The position numbers were made by a program, and so were the translations under genes. This document shows, piece after piece, positions 45,275 to 52,760 of a stretch of 64,000 nt of DNA; the first letter of the stretch is position 1, and each line of letters opens with the position of its first letter. Source of the stretch: a virus. The notes beneath the pieces are model-generated. The model did no database searches. It was not told the origin of the DNA and was given only the letters and a program-made list of their open reading frames with translations. The stretch covers positions 48,631-112,630 of the IMG/VR virus record IMGVR_UViG_3300047319_000185, one strand, 5' to 3'.

Positions 45275-45535
45275 ATGACTGAGCTTGAAATGATGACGCG
45301 CGTTGCTGTTCACCCGCTTGTCGTTAAGTACCGTGGCATGGTTGATGCCTATCGGAAGCGCATGGTTGAGCAGTACGGTGAGGGTTTCGATGGAGAGTGG
45401 ACTGACGTGCATACTCCGGACAACCGTGGATTCACTGTCATGACTGAGGCACAGCGTGCTGAGTACAACAGTCTCCATGAGCGCACTGCGCGTGTCCGCG
45501 CCTCTGTCCGTCGCACTCTGTTCCCCACTTCCTAA
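45275..45535 (+). CDS. Helical hypothetical protein
   Basis: An 86-residue protein starting MTELEMMTRVAVHPLVVKYRGMVDA. The start follows GAGGGAG. Helical and basic at the end. Unknown. Confidence 0.6.
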   Translation: MTELEMMTRVAVHPLVVKYRGMVDAYRKRMVEQYGEGFDGEWTDVHTPDNRGFTVMTEAQRAEYNSLHERTARVRASVRRTLFPTS

Positions 45536-45558
45536 TAACGTCTTAGAAAGGCATTCTC

Positions 45559-45768
45559 ATGGATTTCACTACCTTTCCCCGATCTGACTCTGCCTACTCC
45601 GTTGTCATTAAGCGGGGAGAGCTTGAGTATGTGAGCTTCGGAAGTGTCTTCAATCTGACTAAGCGTGCGGCTGGACAGTTGACCCGTTCGCTTGCTAAGG
45701 TGGACACGCGGTACAAGAGCGCAAGGGTTCTCAAGAACACTACGGTTCGAAAGGCTGGTTTGCTCTAA
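45559..45768 (+). CDS. Small basic protein
   Basis: A 69-residue protein (MDFTTFPRSDSAYSVVIKRGE) with a basic second half. AAAGG site. Stop overlaps next start (TAATG). Confidence 0.6.
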   Translation: MDFTTFPRSDSAYSVVIKRGELEYVSFGSVFNLTKRAAGQLTRSLAKVDTRYKSARVLKNTTVRKAGLL

Positions 45769-45935
45769 TGCGTGGCAAGTATCAGAGTGTAAAGAAGCGC
45801 AAGGCAAAGCTTTACCAGGGTCGGCAGCACGACTTTGACAAGGAGTATCGCCAGACCGGAAGGCGACGCTTCGTGGACCCTAAGTACGTTCACATGACGC
45901 ACAGTGACTTGGAAAGTGTAGACCTTACTAGTTGA
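45768..45935 (+). CDS. 55-residue very basic protein
   Basis: MRGKYQSVKKRKAKLYQGRQHDFDKEYRQTGRRRF... Lys/Arg-rich, likely nucleic-acid binding. Coupled to the gene before. The stop codon lies inside the -35 box of the next promoter. Confidence 0.55.
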   Translation: MRGKYQSVKKRKAKLYQGRQHDFDKEYRQTGRRRFVDPKYVHMTHSDLESVDLTS

Positions 45936-45959
45936 CTTTTCTCCGACACAGGCTATAGG
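45932..45959 (+). promoter_or_regulatory. Promoter
   Basis: TTGACT (45932-45937), 16-bp spacer, TATAGG (45954-45959), upstream of the gene at 46006. Confidence 0.65.
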
Positions 45960-46005
45960 TTGGTCTGTGTCAGGGGATGGAACACCTAGTCAGAAGGAGC
46001 AAGGA

Positions 46006-46332
46006 ATGTCCCACAAGTTTGAGAACGAGTTTGCTGAGGCTCTGTATGAGCGAAGCCTCAACGGTTTTCATGATGACAGTCTCGGTGACTGTGTCGACTT
46101 CGGTTGGTACGGTCTGTTCCTCAAGGACCACGCGATTCTCAGCGAGAACAACCACGGTTTTGTCACTGTCTCCCGCTTTGACAGTGCTGAGGCAACCGAG
46201 GACGCGTGGGATGAGCTGACCGGAGAGTATGAAGAGTTTGAGGATGAAGCGGAAGAGTCCTTTTATGAGGGTTACGGTCAGTATGATGATGACACTTACG
46301 ACAATGACTCTGATCTGATGAATGAGTACTGA
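46006..46332 (+). CDS. Strongly acidic hypothetical protein
   Basis: A 108-residue protein. The C-terminus (ELTGEYEEFEDEAEESFYEG...) is almost all D, E, Y and G. GGAGCAAGG precedes the ATG. Such tails can mimic DNA, but this is only a suggestion. Confidence 0.6.
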   Translation: MSHKFENEFAEALYERSLNGFHDDSLGDCVDFGWYGLFLKDHAILSENNHGFVTVSRFDSAEATEDAWDELTGEYEEFEDEAEESFYEGYGQYDDDTYDNDSDLMNEY

Positions 46333-46368
46333 GAACTAGTGGCTTGACGCACAAAGTGCTCTAGTGGC

Positions 46369-46397
46369 TTGACAGGGTCAGCCTGCCTGTGTAGGTT
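46369..46397 (+). promoter_or_regulatory. Promoter
   Basis: TTGACA (46369-46374), 17-bp spacer, TAGGTT (46392-46397), before the gene at 46449. Confidence 0.7.
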
Positions 46398-46448
46398 GGT
46401 CCTATCAGGTTCCTAGCTAAGTAGGAGCCAAGACAGAGAGGCAAGACT

Positions 46449-47105
46449 ATGGCTGCACGCAAGGCTGTTTCTGCTCCCACGCTTGACACTGACGTTCTGG
46501 TCAAGCTCTTTCAGATCGTTGAGTCCTTTGACTCGACTGAGGAGAATCCCACTGGCACGACTGAGATTGCAGAGGAGAATGGCACGACTCCGACTGACAC
46601 GTTCAACCTGCTGGGTATGCTGGCAGATGCGGAATTGATTGACTCTGTTGGTCGTGGTCTGACTGCTGAGTGGTTCATCAGTGTCCCTGATGTCTCTACT
46701 GAGAATGCTGAGAGTGTGGCACGAGAGGCTCTGACCAACTTCACTCCTGAGACTCCGAAGCCTGCCACTAAGGCCATTCCTAAGCCTGAGAAGGCTATCG
46801 AGTCTGTGACTGGCCTTACTCGTGAGCAGGTGGCTGAGGAGGTCAAGACTGTTCAGGTCGAGATTCCTCAGAATGATGTGAACTTCCCTACTCTCATCAG
46901 TGAGCTTCGCAAGGTACGTGAGAATGCTACGAATGACCCGACTGGCTATGTTGTGCCCGATGAGGTTATTCTTCCGCCGCTTCCCAGTGGTGTGAATGAG
47001 AATACGTGGGATCTCGCCCACAATGCATTCAGCACCAATGCACGTGACACGTTTACTGCCCGACTGTTTTGGATGGAGCGGGCACGGGATCAGTTCGTTG
47101 CCTAG
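46449..47105 (+). CDS. Hypothetical protein with possible winged-helix N-terminus
   Basis: A 218-residue protein. Residues 15-75 (VLVKLFQIVESFDST...TEIAEENGTTPTDTFNLLGMLADAELIDSVGRGLTAEWF) look like a winged helix-turn-helix: helix, helix, then a LIDSVGRGLTAEWF wing. A Pro/Lys linker leads to a helical C-terminal domain. Could be a regulator. It has its own promoter. Confidence 0.6.
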   Translation: MAARKAVSAPTLDTDVLVKLFQIVESFDSTEENPTGTTEIAEENGTTPTDTFNLLGMLADAELIDSVGRGLTAEWFISVPDVSTENAESVAREALTNFTPETPKPATKAIPKPEKAIESVTGLTREQVAEEVKTVQVEIPQNDVNFPTLISELRKVRENATNDPTGYVVPDEVILPPLPSGVNENTWDLAHNAFSTNARDTFTARLFWMERARDQFVA

Positions 47106-47117
47106 TCAGCTTTAATC

Positions 47118-47139
47118 GTCTACCGGAAACGGTAGGCGG
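47118..47139 (+). other. GNRA hairpin
   Basis: CG-CTACCG-GAAA-CGGTAG-CG between two genes; a stable stem without a T-run. Confidence 0.5.
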
Positions 47140-47166
47140 TTATGGCCTACTAGTTGGAGGAAGTAA

Positions 47167-47376
47167 ATGCGTTCTGGTGATGGTTTCGCTCTTGGTTTTC
47201 TCGCACTATTCCTTATCGTAATGACTGGTCTCATTTCTGGTGAGGTGACTCATGAGAATGACCAGCACACAGCATTCAAGCTGAAGTGTGGTCAGTCGAA
47301 TGGAACAGTGACAGAGACTCGCAACACTGATTTCTGTTTCAATGGCAATGTCCTTCTGTTCAAGATGGACTACTGA
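47167..47376 (+). CDS. Membrane-anchored two-Cys protein 1
   Basis: A 69-residue protein: N-terminal membrane segment (FALGFLALFLIVMTGLI), then an outward domain KCGQSNGTVTETRNTDFCFNG. The C...G...C-x2-(N)G pattern is shared with the next two genes. GGAGG site. Confidence 0.65.
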   Translation: MRSGDGFALGFLALFLIVMTGLISGEVTHENDQHTAFKLKCGQSNGTVTETRNTDFCFNGNVLLFKMDY

Positions 47377-47384
47377 GGAGAGAA

Positions 47385-47672
47385 ATGCGTAAGTGGACTT
47401 TTGGTGACTGGGTAGTATTTGCAGGATTACCTTCGTTAGTAGCAGCCTTTATTGTCCTATGTGTGTATTCGGCTATCACGGATACACATGCATTGGATAA
47501 GCAGTATAAGCAGCAACAGAAGCAAGAGCAGCAGTTCGCCAATACCTTCTATCAGCAGTGTATGAAGGCACATGGTGTCTATGATGTTGGCAGCAATGGT
47601 TACATCTGCTTTGGGGACGGTTCGATTCTATTCCAGAGCGGTTTCTCACAGGATTTGAGTCCGAAGGGATAG
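47385..47672 (+). CDS. Membrane-anchored two-Cys protein 2
   Basis: A 95-residue protein: membrane segment VVFAGLPSLVAAFIVLCVYSAI, a Gln/Lys helix (DKQYKQQQKQEQQF), then QCMKAHGVYDVGSNGYICFGDGSILF. GAGGAG site. Confidence 0.65.
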   Translation: MRKWTFGDWVVFAGLPSLVAAFIVLCVYSAITDTHALDKQYKQQQKQEQQFANTFYQQCMKAHGVYDVGSNGYICFGDGSILFQSGFSQDLSPKG

Positions 47673-47674
47673 AA

Positions 47675-47878
47675 ATGATTAAAACGCTAGGTGTAAACTT
47701 TTGGGTGTACATTCTCATTGCGATTGCTGCCATAACAGGGATATCGAATGAGGCCCTAAATGTTATTACTACGAATGAGCAGTACTCAGTAATGCACAAG
47801 GCTTGTGACATGGTTCATGGAACAGTCATTGAGGACCATATGTGCGTGCTGAATGGTAAGCCAATCTTCGTCAACTGA
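47675..47878 (+). CDS. Membrane-anchored two-Cys protein 3
   Basis: A 67-residue protein: membrane segment FWVYILIAIAAITGISNEAL, then KACDMVHGTVIEDHMCVLNGKPIF. Third in a row with the same plan, 2 bp from the previous stop. Confidence 0.65.
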   Translation: MIKTLGVNFWVYILIAIAAITGISNEALNVITTNEQYSVMHKACDMVHGTVIEDHMCVLNGKPIFVN

Positions 47879-47885
47879 AACAAAG

Positions 47886-47925
47886 AATCCCCTCATTACT
47901 CTTTAACCGGAGTTGTGAGGGGATT
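47886..47925. terminator. Terminator
   Basis: AATCCCCTCA/TGAGGGGATT, 10 bp with a 20-nt loop, then TTCTGT. It separates the plus block from the convergent minus genes. Confidence 0.75.
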
Positions 47926-48029
47926 TCTGTGTGTCATGGTGGAAGCTCTGAGAGGCTGTGTATGGCTGTGGGATATCAGGGTCAGTCTCCTTGTCCAGTG
48001 AGGTGACGAGAGGCTGTGAGAGGTGCCTT

Positions 48030-48194
48030 CTAGCCCTTTCCTGCCCCATGGTTGAACTCATGGGTGTGTATGGCTATCGCTTGGATCTGCTTACGGGCAG
48101 TCTCCTTGCTCTGAGGATGCTTACTGAATGTCTTGTCGGTTCCCTTATGGGCCGCCTTGTATCCTCCGGAAACCTTACGAATTTCGTATGGCAT
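48030..48194 (-). CDS. 54-residue basic protein
   Basis: MPYEIRKVSGGYKAAHKGTDKTFSKHPQSKETARKQ... AAAGGA lies 8 nt before the ATG. It resembles small phage and bacterial proteins with a 'hydrophobic-K-x-x-G-G-Y' start, possibly for nucleic-acid binding. Confidence 0.6.
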   Translation of the reverse strand: MPYEIRKVSGGYKAAHKGTDKTFSKHPQSKETARKQIQAIAIHTHEFNHGAGKG

Positions 48195-48199
48195 TCGGA

Positions 48200-48388
48200 C
48201 TATCCTTTCTGACAATTGGCTGTTGAACCCGTTGTAGGGCTCTGTGAGACGCTGTTAGAGGTCGGTTGGGGTGTTGTGTCCAACTGGCCACGAAAGGCAC
48301 TCACAGACAGCGTTATGGCCACTGCTGCGACTATGGAGAGACCAGCGCTAGTGCATGTGCGCTTGTCCCAAATACGTTGAGGGGGCAT
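48200..48388 (-). CDS. Small membrane protein
   Basis: A 62-residue protein. A basic N-terminus (MPPQRIWDKRTC) leads to one span (GLSIVAAVAITLSVSAF) and a Ser/Thr/Pro-rich outside part. AGGAG site. Confidence 0.6.
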   Translation of the reverse strand: MPPQRIWDKRTCTSAGLSIVAAVAITLSVSAFRGQLDTTPQPTSNSVSQSPTTGSTANCQKG

Positions 48389-48411
48389 TTAAATTCTCCT
48401 GTAAACGACAA

Positions 48412-48449
48412 TAAGGCTACTCACCATTTTACTCTGGTGAGTAGCCTTA
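48412..48449 (-). terminator. Terminator
   Basis: A perfect 15-bp stem (48412-48426 with 48435-48449) past the gene at 48463. Confidence 0.75.
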
Positions 48450-48462
48450 CCGTTATATTGAG

Positions 48463-48675
48463 TTACAGGTACTCAGGAAGCTCATCAAAAGTGATGGTAA
48501 CCTTATCTCCCTCAGTGTAAGTACGGTACCGGTTACTGTCGTCAAGAACATTGATTGCGCCCCACTGGTCAGGAGCATAAGCGTCGGACTCCGCAGTATA
48601 AGTTCCCTTGGAATCCTGCACAGTGTCACCCTTGCGAATATCAGTGGGAGACTGACCGGTATACGTGGAAAGCAT
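48463..48675 (-). CDS. Hypothetical SH3-like protein
   Basis: A 70-residue beta-rich protein: DIRKGDTVQDSKGTYTAESDAYAPDQWGAINVLDD...EGDKVTITFDELPEYL. The turns suggest a KOW/SH3 barrel. AAAGG site. Confidence 0.6.
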   Translation of the reverse strand: MLSTYTGQSPTDIRKGDTVQDSKGTYTAESDAYAPDQWGAINVLDDSNRYRTYTEGDKVTITFDELPEYL

Positions 48676-48763
48676 TGTAAAACCTTTCGTAATGGAGACC
48701 AGCCACTCAGCCAGCCATACCTACCGCCCGATTTCTCGGGAGATAAGTAAAGCTATCTGAATA

Positions 48764-49327
48764 CTAGCTGAACATGTACCATGTGCCATTGAGGTAGGTC
48801 ACAGACATTCCCTCATTCGCCTGAATGTTGTCCAGCGTGGCATCCCAGTCAATCTGAAGAATGGAAGGAAGGGACTCCAGACGACGAAACTCAGACTGGC
48901 CGAAGTACTTACCCGGAACCTCTTCATACAGGTTGGTAAGTTCCATTATCTCAAAGTACTCTTGCGCAATCTCAGCCTTGCTGTCACCCTCATAGCGAAT
49001 GGCGTCTTCCCAGTCACTGAGGTTCCTGAGCCCGTTTTCCTGAACAAAGGCCAGGATAGAACCTGTCTGGTGATCCTCTGCACAGAGAATTTCGAACAAC
49101 TCCAGAGCATCATCAAACGTGACACTACCGGAAACAACCTCATGCTGCCAAAAGTCGTCATAGTGGACGACAATGGAGACAATTTCCCAACCTGCCCGCT
49201 CAGCAGTAGCAGAGATACCCTCAAGAACGAAGGTGGTATCGTGCTCCTCATACAGGTCAACAGAGTGAAAGATCGGACCGTCAAAGTCAGTCTTGCAAAC
49301 AGTGACAGAAATGTGGTCGAAAGACAT
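48764..49327 (-). CDS. Hypothetical protein
   Basis: A 187-residue protein (MSFDHISVTVCKTDFDGP), acidic. A start two codons earlier is too near the GGGAG site. Contains an 'ALELFEILCAEDHQTGSILAFVQENGL' helical part as in ArdA-like antirestriction proteins (acidic, 'FVQENG...L.D..DAIxxYEG'). The last part (RNLSDWEDAIRYEGDSKAEIAQEYFE) fits an ArdA-type domain fairly well, so a DNA-mimic antirestriction role is possible. Confidence 0.6.
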   Translation of the reverse strand: MSFDHISVTVCKTDFDGPIFHSVDLYEEHDTTFVLEGISATAERAGWEIVSIVVHYDDFWQHEVVSGSVTFDDALELFEILCAEDHQTGSILAFVQENGLRNLSDWEDAIRYEGDSKAEIAQEYFEIMELTNLYEEVPGKYFGQSEFRRLESLPSILQIDWDATLDNIQANEGMSVTYLNGTWYMFS

Positions 49328-49413
49328 TTTCATTCTCCCTTTTGCTTCCCCTTTAGGAAGCTAACACCACTCTCCCACAGTGTGAAGAATGATGCAAGCC
49401 CACTACAGTGTTA

Positions 49414-49710
49414 CTAGTCGGTCAGAACGAGAGTCGGGAAGTAGAAGATGGTATCGAATCCCATACTGTCAGTACTGACAGTGTCTGCAATCTCAGCGGC
49501 TGCCTGAGTGGTGTAGATAGGGTCATTCTCCTCATCCTGAACTCGCACAGCCTCATCAAAAGCCAGCAGGAACAGAGCAAACTGAGACAGACTACCGATC
49601 ACTCCAGGACAACTCTTGCCGTACATTCCCCGACCGCTGTAGTCCTCACGAACATCCATGTAGGACTCTTCAGCAACCTCAAGAAACAACTGCCGGTCAA
49701 TCTCGATCAT
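49414..49710 (-). CDS. Hypothetical protein
   Basis: A 98-residue protein (MIEIDRQLFLEVAEESYMDVREDY), acidic. GAGAGGG site. Unknown. Confidence 0.6.
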   Translation of the reverse strand: MIEIDRQLFLEVAEESYMDVREDYSGRGMYGKSCPGVIGSLSQFALFLLAFDEAVRVQDEENDPIYTTQAAAEIADTVSTDSMGFDTIFYFPTLVLTD

Positions 49711-49746
49711 TCTGTTTCCCTCTCGTTCGGTGCGATGAGTAGAACT

Positions 49747-50016
49747 CTAGTTGCTCCGACCGGAGCTGTCAAGTCTGCGGAAGTTGTCATCTCTTGATGT
49801 CTCTGCACACTGCCTACCATCAGGCTTTTTGTGCCAGTGCGGAGAGACGTTATGATTACCGCAGTACTGACATTCATCAAGTAGCGGCAAAGCCTTCTGG
49901 CCACCCCTGTATACATAGGCACTTGTCGGTGCACCATAACTGGACAGTCCAGAGCTTGCCCGCGAACCTCCAGAACGGGCCATGCTCTGATAACTTGTTC
50001 GCTTCGTATAATCCAT
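49747..50016 (-). CDS. Zinc-finger-like protein, leaderless
   Basis: An 89-residue protein starting MDYTKRTSYQSMARSGGS. The basic first half is disordered; the end has ECQYCGNHNVSPHWHKK...QCAET, a C-x2-C...H-x-H...C site. There is no ribosome site, but a promoter lies so close that the mRNA would begin at the ATG. Confidence 0.6.
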   Translation of the reverse strand: MDYTKRTSYQSMARSGGSRASSGLSSYGAPTSAYVYRGGQKALPLLDECQYCGNHNVSPHWHKKPDGRQCAETSRDDNFRRLDSSGRSN

Positions 50017-50021
50017 GTCTG

Positions 50022-50051
50022 TATCTAAGCATGGACAGAGCACAGCGTCAA
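50022..50051 (-). promoter_or_regulatory. Promoter for a leaderless gene
   Basis: Minus strand: TTGACG (50051-50046), 18-bp spacer, TAGATA (50027-50022). The ATG is 5 nt beyond. Confidence 0.6.
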
Positions 50052-50060
50052 GCGGTACTT

Positions 50061-50339
50061 CTAAGGTGTGTACTTGGCTGTTGCACCTATACTGGCACCG
50101 AAGTTCATGACGTGCTTGGAAGGGGCTAGATAGGCGGTCTGACGTGTGCTGAATGCTGTTGCGTGGGTTGCTGCCTGTGCGGCTCCCGGAGTGCTTGCCA
50201 GAGCTGTCTGAAGCTTCGTAGTGGCGTCTGCTACACTGACGCAGGCAATGATCTGAGGATCGCCGTATTCCTGATGGGAGGCGTAGCCAGTAGTGGACTG
50301 CGCAGTAACGCGAGTGTTGTAGATCGTTAGAGTAGGCAT
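50061..50339 (-). CDS. Hypothetical protein
   Basis: A 92-residue protein (MPTLTIYNTRVTAQSTTGYASHQEYGDPQI). Beta-strand start then Ala/Thr-rich helix. AGGAAG site. Unknown. Confidence 0.6.
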   Translation of the reverse strand: MPTLTIYNTRVTAQSTTGYASHQEYGDPQIIACVSVADATTKLQTALASTPGAAQAATHATAFSTRQTAYLAPSKHVMNFGASIGATAKYTP

Positions 50340-50492
50340 GAATCTTCCTGTCGTTGAGGTTGACTTGTGCTTACTAGTGTACTAGAGTCTGTACCAGCAA
50401 GACGTCAGCGTGTCCCTCCGCTTCTGAGGTGACAAGATGTTGTAAACCAAGCCTGCAATTTTTTAGTTGTCCTATTTGTCTGAAATGAGAAA

Positions 50493-50723
50493 ATGATGTA
50501 TGACATTGTAATGTTCTCAGCAGTTATGGCAGCAGCGGACAGGTTCCGGGAAACTTATGGATATGTGGATTTTCTGGGCCTGTTCAAAGAAGATCAGCAT
50601 GAGTCAATAACAGACATCCTGTATGAGTTTGGTTATGTGGAACATTACTGGACTACACGAATGGATTCTAACCATACGGGTAATCCCAGTATAAAATGGA
50701 CAGACAGAATAAAAGAAAACTGA
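50493..50723 (+). CDS. Hypothetical protein on the plus strand
   Basis: A 76-residue protein (MMYDIVMFSAVMAAADRFRETYG), alone on the plus strand, AT-rich, with a good terminator behind it. No clear ribosome site; may be leaderless. Confidence 0.55.
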   Translation: MMYDIVMFSAVMAAADRFRETYGYVDFLGLFKEDQHESITDILYEFGYVEHYWTTRMDSNHTGNPSIKWTDRIKEN

Positions 50724-50727
50724 ATAG

Positions 50728-50768
50728 AAAAAGCCAACCATTATCACTAAGATTCTGGTTGGCTTTTT
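50728..50768. terminator. Bidirectional terminator
   Basis: AAAAAGCCAACC/GGTTGGCTTTTT, 12-bp stem, between convergent genes. Confidence 0.88.
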
Positions 50769-50782
50769 CGTTATATTATGGG

Positions 50783-51037
50783 CTAATTTCCGATTAAGAG
50801 TTCGTCCCAATTAATGTTTCCGAGGTTCTGTCTTGCAACGAATACAGCTTCAAGAATCAGGTGAAGAGTATCGATCTCTTCTCCGCCGAGAATAATATCC
50901 ACAATAGCGTCGTCATCCTCGTAGGATATCGATACAGTTTCCATATCTGCTGAGAGTGTGATTCCTGAATCAAAATCGGCTACCAGAGTATCACCAGTAG
51001 TAATCTGCTCAACCATGTCATCAAAGATATCTAGCAC
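50783..51037 (-). CDS. Acidic hypothetical protein, GTG start
   Basis: An 84-residue protein from a GTG (GGAAGG upstream) that overlaps the stop of the preceding gene. Beta-rich then a helix (DTLHLILEAVFVARQNL). Unknown. Confidence 0.55.
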   Translation of the reverse strand: MLDIFDDMVEQITTGDTLVADFDSGITLSADMETVSISYEDDDAIVDIILGGEEIDTLHLILEAVFVARQNLGNINWDELLIGN

Positions 51038-51246
51038 AGGAAACCTTCCCCGAAACATACCATGCAATCCGCATCCTCATACTTGTCCATTCCTGTTCCA
51101 TAACAGCTCTGGCACTTCTGCCCCTCTTCTGTGTCGTACCAATCGGCAGACCAGTTGTCATAATCGCTGATGTCGTAGTCAAAGACTTTCTCTTCCTCGG
51201 ACTCTTTACGTCGTGCGACTACTTCTCTAAGAATTTTGATACTCAT
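51031..51246 (-). CDS. DnaJ-type zinc-finger mini-protein
   Basis: A 71-residue protein. Two CxxCxGxG motifs (CQSCYGTG and CMVCFGEG) form one DnaJ-like zinc centre without a J domain. The N-terminus is basic. Such stand-alone fingers may bind partner proteins. Weak ribosome site. Confidence 0.72.
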   Translation of the reverse strand: MSIKILREVVARRKESEEEKVFDYDISDYDNWSADWYDTEEGQKCQSCYGTGMDKYEDADCMVCFGEGFLC

Positions 51247-51257
51247 AGTTACTACTC

Positions 51258-52760
51258 TTACCTGTCTTCCCAAACAACGGCGTCAATAACATTCTCGTCA
51301 AAACCTAGCTGCTTAGCCGCATCCTCTACAGGAACAGCCGCAGGAAGCTCACCAAAGGAGTACTTCGTCATATCCCCGAACAGCGCGTCAAGACTATTGG
51401 CCTTACCCTGCTGCTTGGCAGTGATAGTGAGGGAATAGCCTTCCTGTTCCAGATTGTGCTTCTTTTCTATAAGCTTTCCAAGTCTGTCGATTTCCCCGGA
51501 AAGAATAGGATCTGCACCCTGTCCTTCCATATCTTCTGCGATTTTCATAAAGAAAACACGCTGAGTCTGCATAGATACCAAGGAATTCATAAGAGCTTCC
51601 ACTTGTTCCCTGGTCTCTATCTGAATAGGGATGTCATAGGCACAAGTACTGTTCTCTTCAAACATAGGACACTTGGAGGCAAGGAAGCAAGTATCGCAGA
51701 CACGCATACTCTCACTGCGGATCTTTACCTTGGGGACAAGCACATCTTCCAGTTCACCAGTAACCTTATTTTTTATCTTGTCCGTGGAATAGTCGAAATC
51801 AAGCACTGGAATAACGAGTTTTCTAGAAGGATCTCTAGGTATAGTAGTTGGTGCTCTATTCGGCACCCTTTCTACGACACCACCAACATCGTCATAGTCA
51901 TTTTCCGTAAACTCCTCATCGGAGGTTTGCATTGGTACAGTTACTCCTCTAGTGTTTTTGGCATTAATACTGTTAACCAGTTGTGACCAGGACCACAGAG
52001 ACAGTCTCAGTAACTCTTTAGGGTCCTTGTTCTGAAGCTTGTCATGGTCGAATCCGGCAGCCAGAATAACTGACCGTTCCTTCTTCAGAGCCTGGTCTCT
52101 CATACTACTGGGATATCTCTTCAACTGCTTGTGGGACCAGACGATTGTATCACCATATTTTTGAGGAGTAATCCAAGAAGTGGATGATACAGACTCCCAT
52201 TTTACTGTTTGCATAATATCAGGCTTGGTCATACTCAGTCCATGGAGACCTATTCCTGAGTTTGCCATACGGTTAAGGAGAGGGACGAGATCCCTCCCGT
52301 TGAGATCAGTTTGAAGAACTCCGACACGTCCAAAACGTTCTCCAAGTTCATGGAGACTATCCAGTCCTGTGTCTCCGTGCCAGATCGGTAATACTTTGTC
52401 GAATAACTGATCTCTCCAGCTATCCCTGTTCGACTCAATATATCCAGCACCGAGTTGATATGAGTCGAACTCTGAGAAGTATTCAATTCGATCGATATTT
52501 GAAGAAACCCACTGATAATACTGATTTCCGAGTGCTCTGACGTCATCGTTGCTGTATTTGCCTTCCTTGGCATTGTTAAGTGTCTGGCACCCTGAATCAA
52601 CGAATATATTCAGGGTGCTGTCGAATTTTTTGTCAAGTTGCCAGAGATTTTTAACTCTCTGATGCATACCCATGAAATTAAGGGAGACATCTTTCACATT
52701 CATTTCCAGCATCAGATTACTATATGTCGGAAGGTGCAATCCCTGGTAGTACAGCTTCAT
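51258..52760 (-). CDS. TGT/DpdA-like transglycosylase with Cys-rich C-terminus
   Basis: A 500-residue protein. The N-terminal 220 residues look like the TIM barrel of tRNA-guanine transglycosylases: IFVDSGCQTLNN parallels the catalytic DSGGFQ loop, followed by HGDTGLDSLHELGERFG, VGVLQTDLNGRDLV and SGIGLHGLSMTKPDI. Phage DpdA members put 7-deazaguanines into DNA. The C-terminal part (about 345-400) has CDTCFLASKCPMFEENSTCAYDIP, a four-Cys site, then a helical tail; this is not part of classical TGT. A nucleotide partner pathway (queC, folE) is not in the window. Confidence 0.65.
   Translation of the reverse strand: MKLYYQGLHLPTYSNLMLEMNVKDVSLNFMGMHQRVKNLWQLDKKFDSTLNIFVDSGCQTLNNAKEGKYSNDDVRALGNQYYQWVSSNIDRIEYFSEFDSYQLGAGYIESNRDSWRDQLFDKVLPIWHGDTGLDSLHELGERFGRVGVLQTDLNGRDLVPLLNRMANSGIGLHGLSMTKPDIMQTVKWESVSSTSWITPQKYGDTIVWSHKQLKRYPSSMRDQALKKERSVILAAGFDHDKLQNKDPKELLRLSLWSWSQLVNSINAKNTRGVTVPMQTSDEEFTENDYDDVGGVVERVPNRAPTTIPRDPSRKLVIPVLDFDYSTDKIKNKVTGELEDVLVPKVKIRSESMRVCDTCFLASKCPMFEENSTCAYDIPIQIETREQVEALMNSLVSMQTQRVFFMKIAEDMEGQGADPILSGEIDRLGKLIEKKHNLEQEGYSLTITAKQQGKANSLDALFGDMTKYSFGELPAAVPVEDAAKQLGFDENVIDAVVWEDR

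Noticed and set aside
46413-47021. 202-codon minus-strand frame
   Set aside because: Antisense to the promoter-driven gene at 46449; composition is a reverse-strand shadow.
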